The position numbers and the translations under genes are program-made. From Spirosoma agri (lineage in GTDB: Bacteria > Bacteroidota > Bacteroidia > Cytophagales > Spirosomataceae): 64,000 bases of DNA. Shown here one piece after another: positions 62,493-64,000 of the stretch; the first letter of the stretch is position 1; each line of letters opens with the position of its first letter. The DNA is taken from positions 496,001-560,000 of the forward strand of contig NZ_JAAGNZ010000001.1 of assembly GCF_010747415.1 (NCBI RefSeq), given 5' to 3'. The notes below the pieces were generated by a model that ran no database searches, was not told the DNA's origin, and was given only the letters and a program-made list of their open reading frames with translations.

Positions 62493-62672
62493 TTATTCCT
62501 TTTTTTTGAACCCATAGGGGCAGTGACGGCAACCGTTCTGGCAGCAATGGCCTCGTTTAAGGTGATAAGCAGCGGTGAAAACAACAAACCCCTCGGGTGT
62601 GTAGTAGTAATCAGCGTCGGCTAGGCCCGGAATTTTTTTCTTCTCTGACTGCGATGACATGCTTTTGGGCAT
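62493..62672 (-). CDS. DUF5522 family small Cys-rich protein
   Basis: A 59-residue cytosolic protein of the DUF5522 family, common in Bacteroidota. The C-terminal signature CCQNGCRHCPYGF contains four Cys and one His, suggesting a metal or Fe-S site. The preceding strand is DYYYTPEGFVVFTAAYHLKRG. The frame extends to 62732; ATG 62672 (or 62660, MSSQSEK) is a more usual length. A -7 box lies at 62810-62817. Downstream is rpmB. Function is unknown. Confidence 0.8.
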   Translation of the reverse strand: MPKSMSSQSEKKKIPGLADADYYYTPEGFVVFTAAYHLKRGHCCQNGCRHCPYGFKKKE

Positions 62673-62809
62673 CTGCCCGAATAACTGTATTTTTGACTGG
62701 ATGCCGACTTTCAGACGTTGGGCACTGGCCATTGGATTTTAGACTGTGGACTATTCAATTCTTCGTTCAGCGTCTGAAATCCAACGGTCAGCATCTAATG
62801 TTTAGTCCG

Positions 62810-62817
62810 CAAAGTTA
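62810..62817 (-). promoter_or_regulatory. Candidate -7 box of DUF5522 gene
   Basis: Minus-strand TAACTTTG at 62817-62810, 138 bp upstream of the chosen start. No -33 TTG at the usual spacing. Confidence 0.35.
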
Positions 62818-62838
62818 TAACTTCTTTCACTACCAGCT

Positions 62839-64000
62839 ATGGAGATGACAACCCCACTATCAGCTGCTGACCAGGCGATGCAACTGGAATGGCACTACGG
62901 CGCCCATAATTACCACCCGATTCCGGCCGTGTTGACGCGGGGAGAGGGCGTATTCGTTTGGGATGTGGACGATAAACGATACTTTGATTTTCTGTCGGCC
63001 TACAGTGCAGTGAGCCAGGGACATTGTCATCCGCGCATCATCAACGCTATGATCCAGCAGGCGCAGCGGCTTACGCTTACGTCGCGGGCGTTTTATAACG
63101 ACAAAACGGGGCTTTGCGAAAAATTCCTCTGTGAGTATTTTGGCTACGATAAAGCGCTGTTGATGAACTCCGGGGCCGAAGGGGGCGAAACCGCGCTGAA
63201 GCTGACCCGTAAGTGGGCCTATAAAGTGAAAGGTATTCCGCAGGATCAGGCAAAGACCGTCTACGCGGCCGGAAATTTCTGGGGCCGTACGTTAGCTGCC
63301 ATATCCTCCTCGACCGATCCAAGCAGTACCAATGATTTCGGGCCGTTAGTGCCGGGTTACATCATCATTCCTTACAACGACCTGACGGCGCTGGAAGATA
63401 CGTTCAAAAGCGATCCGAACATTGCCGGTTTCATGGTCGAGCCGATTCAGGGCGAGGCTGGCGTGGTCGTACCGGATGAAGGATACCTGCGGGGTGTTCG
63501 CGATCTGTGCACAAAATATAACGTTCTGTTTATTGCCGATGAGGTGCAAACCGGCATCGGTCGTACGGGAAAGCGCGTTGCCTGTGACCACGAGGGTGTG
63601 AAACCGGATTTGCTCGTTCTGGGTAAAGCGTTGTCGGGAGGAACAATGCCCGTATCGGCGGTTATGACCTCCGATGAAGTAATGCTGACCATCAGACCCG
63701 GTGAACATGGGAGTACGTATGGCGGAAACCCACTGGCGTGTGTTGTAACGATGGAAGCCCTTCAGGTTGTCGAAGACGAAAAGCTAGCCGAGAATGCAGA
63801 TGCGATGGGAACGATCTTCCGTGACCGGATGACGGCACTGAGTCAGAAGACCGATCTCGTGAAATCGGTTCGTGGTAAGGGCCTGTTAAATGCCATCGTC
63901 ATAAGCGAACGACCAGACCTTGGTGCAGAAACGGCCTGGGAAATCTGTCTGAAATTAAAAGACAACGGGTTACTGACCAAGCCAACGCACGGCGATAAGA
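62839..64000 (+). CDS. rocD: Ornithine aminotransferase (C-terminus cut by window edge)
   Basis: PLP-dependent ornithine-delta-aminotransferase, converting ornithine and 2-oxoglutarate to glutamate semialdehyde and glutamate. 387 codons are visible and the frame is open at the right edge, so only a short C-terminal part is missing. Motifs: [75 protein letters not shown], and the PLP-Lys in [19 protein letters not shown]. The start ATG 62839 ([14 protein letters not shown]) could also be 62845. It is divergent from the DUF5522 gene. Confidence 0.92.
   Translation, partial: MEMTTPLSAADQAMQLEWHYGAHNYHPIPAVLTRGEGVFVWDVDDKRYFDFLSAYSAVSQGHCHPRIINAMIQQAQRLTLTSRAFYNDKTGLCEKFLCEYFGYDKALLMNSGAEGGETALKLTRKWAYKVKGIPQDQAKTVYAAGNFWGRTLAAISSSTDPSSTNDFGPLVPGYIIIPYNDLTALEDTFKSDPNIAGFMVEPIQGEAGVVVPDEGYLRGVRDLCTKYNVLFIADEVQTGIGRTGKRVACDHEGVKPDLLVLGKALSGGTMPVSAVMTSDEVMLTIRPGEHGSTYGGNPLACVVTMEALQVVEDEKLAENADAMGTIFRDRMTALSQKTDLVKSVRGKGLLNAIVISERPDLGAETAWEICLKLKDNGLLTKPTHGDK

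Noticed and set aside
1..64000. Mobile elements, prophage or CRISPR array
   Set aside because: I looked for transposases, integrases, tandem spacer arrays and target-site duplications and found none; the long hairpins lack the features of IS ends.

Overview
The window looks like a chromosomal segment of a member of the Bacteroidota, most probably Cytophagales near Spirosoma. This is inferred from the gene families present: SusC/SusD, TonB receptor with a CarboxypepD_reg-like domain, BatD, DUF4292, DUF5522, DUF3050 and di-heme B-type succinate dehydrogenase cytochrome b. Many genes are also preceded by the Bacteroidota -7 promoter box TAnnTTTG, and Shine-Dalgarno sequences are not conspicuous. 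I saw no insertion sequence, integrase, prophage, CRISPR array or rRNA. There is one tRNA gene, tRNA-Gln(TTG).

Layout. 1-20 kb is mostly housekeeping and single-gene units: a cut-off pbpC, an MBL/beta-CASP nuclease, a short BatD, aroC, ApbE, an FAD monooxygenase, a Tat-exported Gfo/Idh/MocA oxidoreductase, a TonB receptor, an APC permease, a secreted M43 metalloprotease and a large FAD/Fe-S 2-hydroxyacid oxidase. 20.8-34.8 kb is the accessory highlight: SusC, SusD, two tandem giant FG-GAP/ASPIC-UnbV (CRTAC1-like) lipoproteins, a vanadium-haloperoxidase/PAP2-like lipoprotein and a small exported protein. No glycoside hydrolase is present. It looks like an outer-membrane uptake locus of unknown substrate, with calcium-binding propellers and a PAP2-fold enzyme instead of sugar-cleaving enzymes.

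34.8-38.4 kb carries an alpha/beta hydrolase, ECF sigma factor and membrane-protein operon. It is followed by an intergenic region with three long inverted repeats, a TetR regulator and tRNA-Gln. 38.5-51.3 kb is core metabolism and translation: fabD, the sdhCAB operon, prfA, a DUF3365-like lipoprotein, mnmH, pdxJ, a YqeY-like gene, cvpA, rlmN and pit. Several junctions here share a GAGTGAA.../...CACTCTTTCA inverted element.

51.3-64 kb holds a PlsC-like acyltransferase, a DUF3050 protein, an outer-membrane barrel, two RluA-family pseudouridine synthases, panB, a TPR-DUF4292-EnvC-like envelope operon, ohr, a Dabb protein, rpmB, a DUF5522 protein and a cut-off ornithine aminotransferase.

Starts were moved inward from the longest open frame where signal peptides, lipoboxes, family N-termini or promoter boxes called for it. 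Promoter calls are pattern matches only. Function assignments come from recognising families by eye, without database searches.
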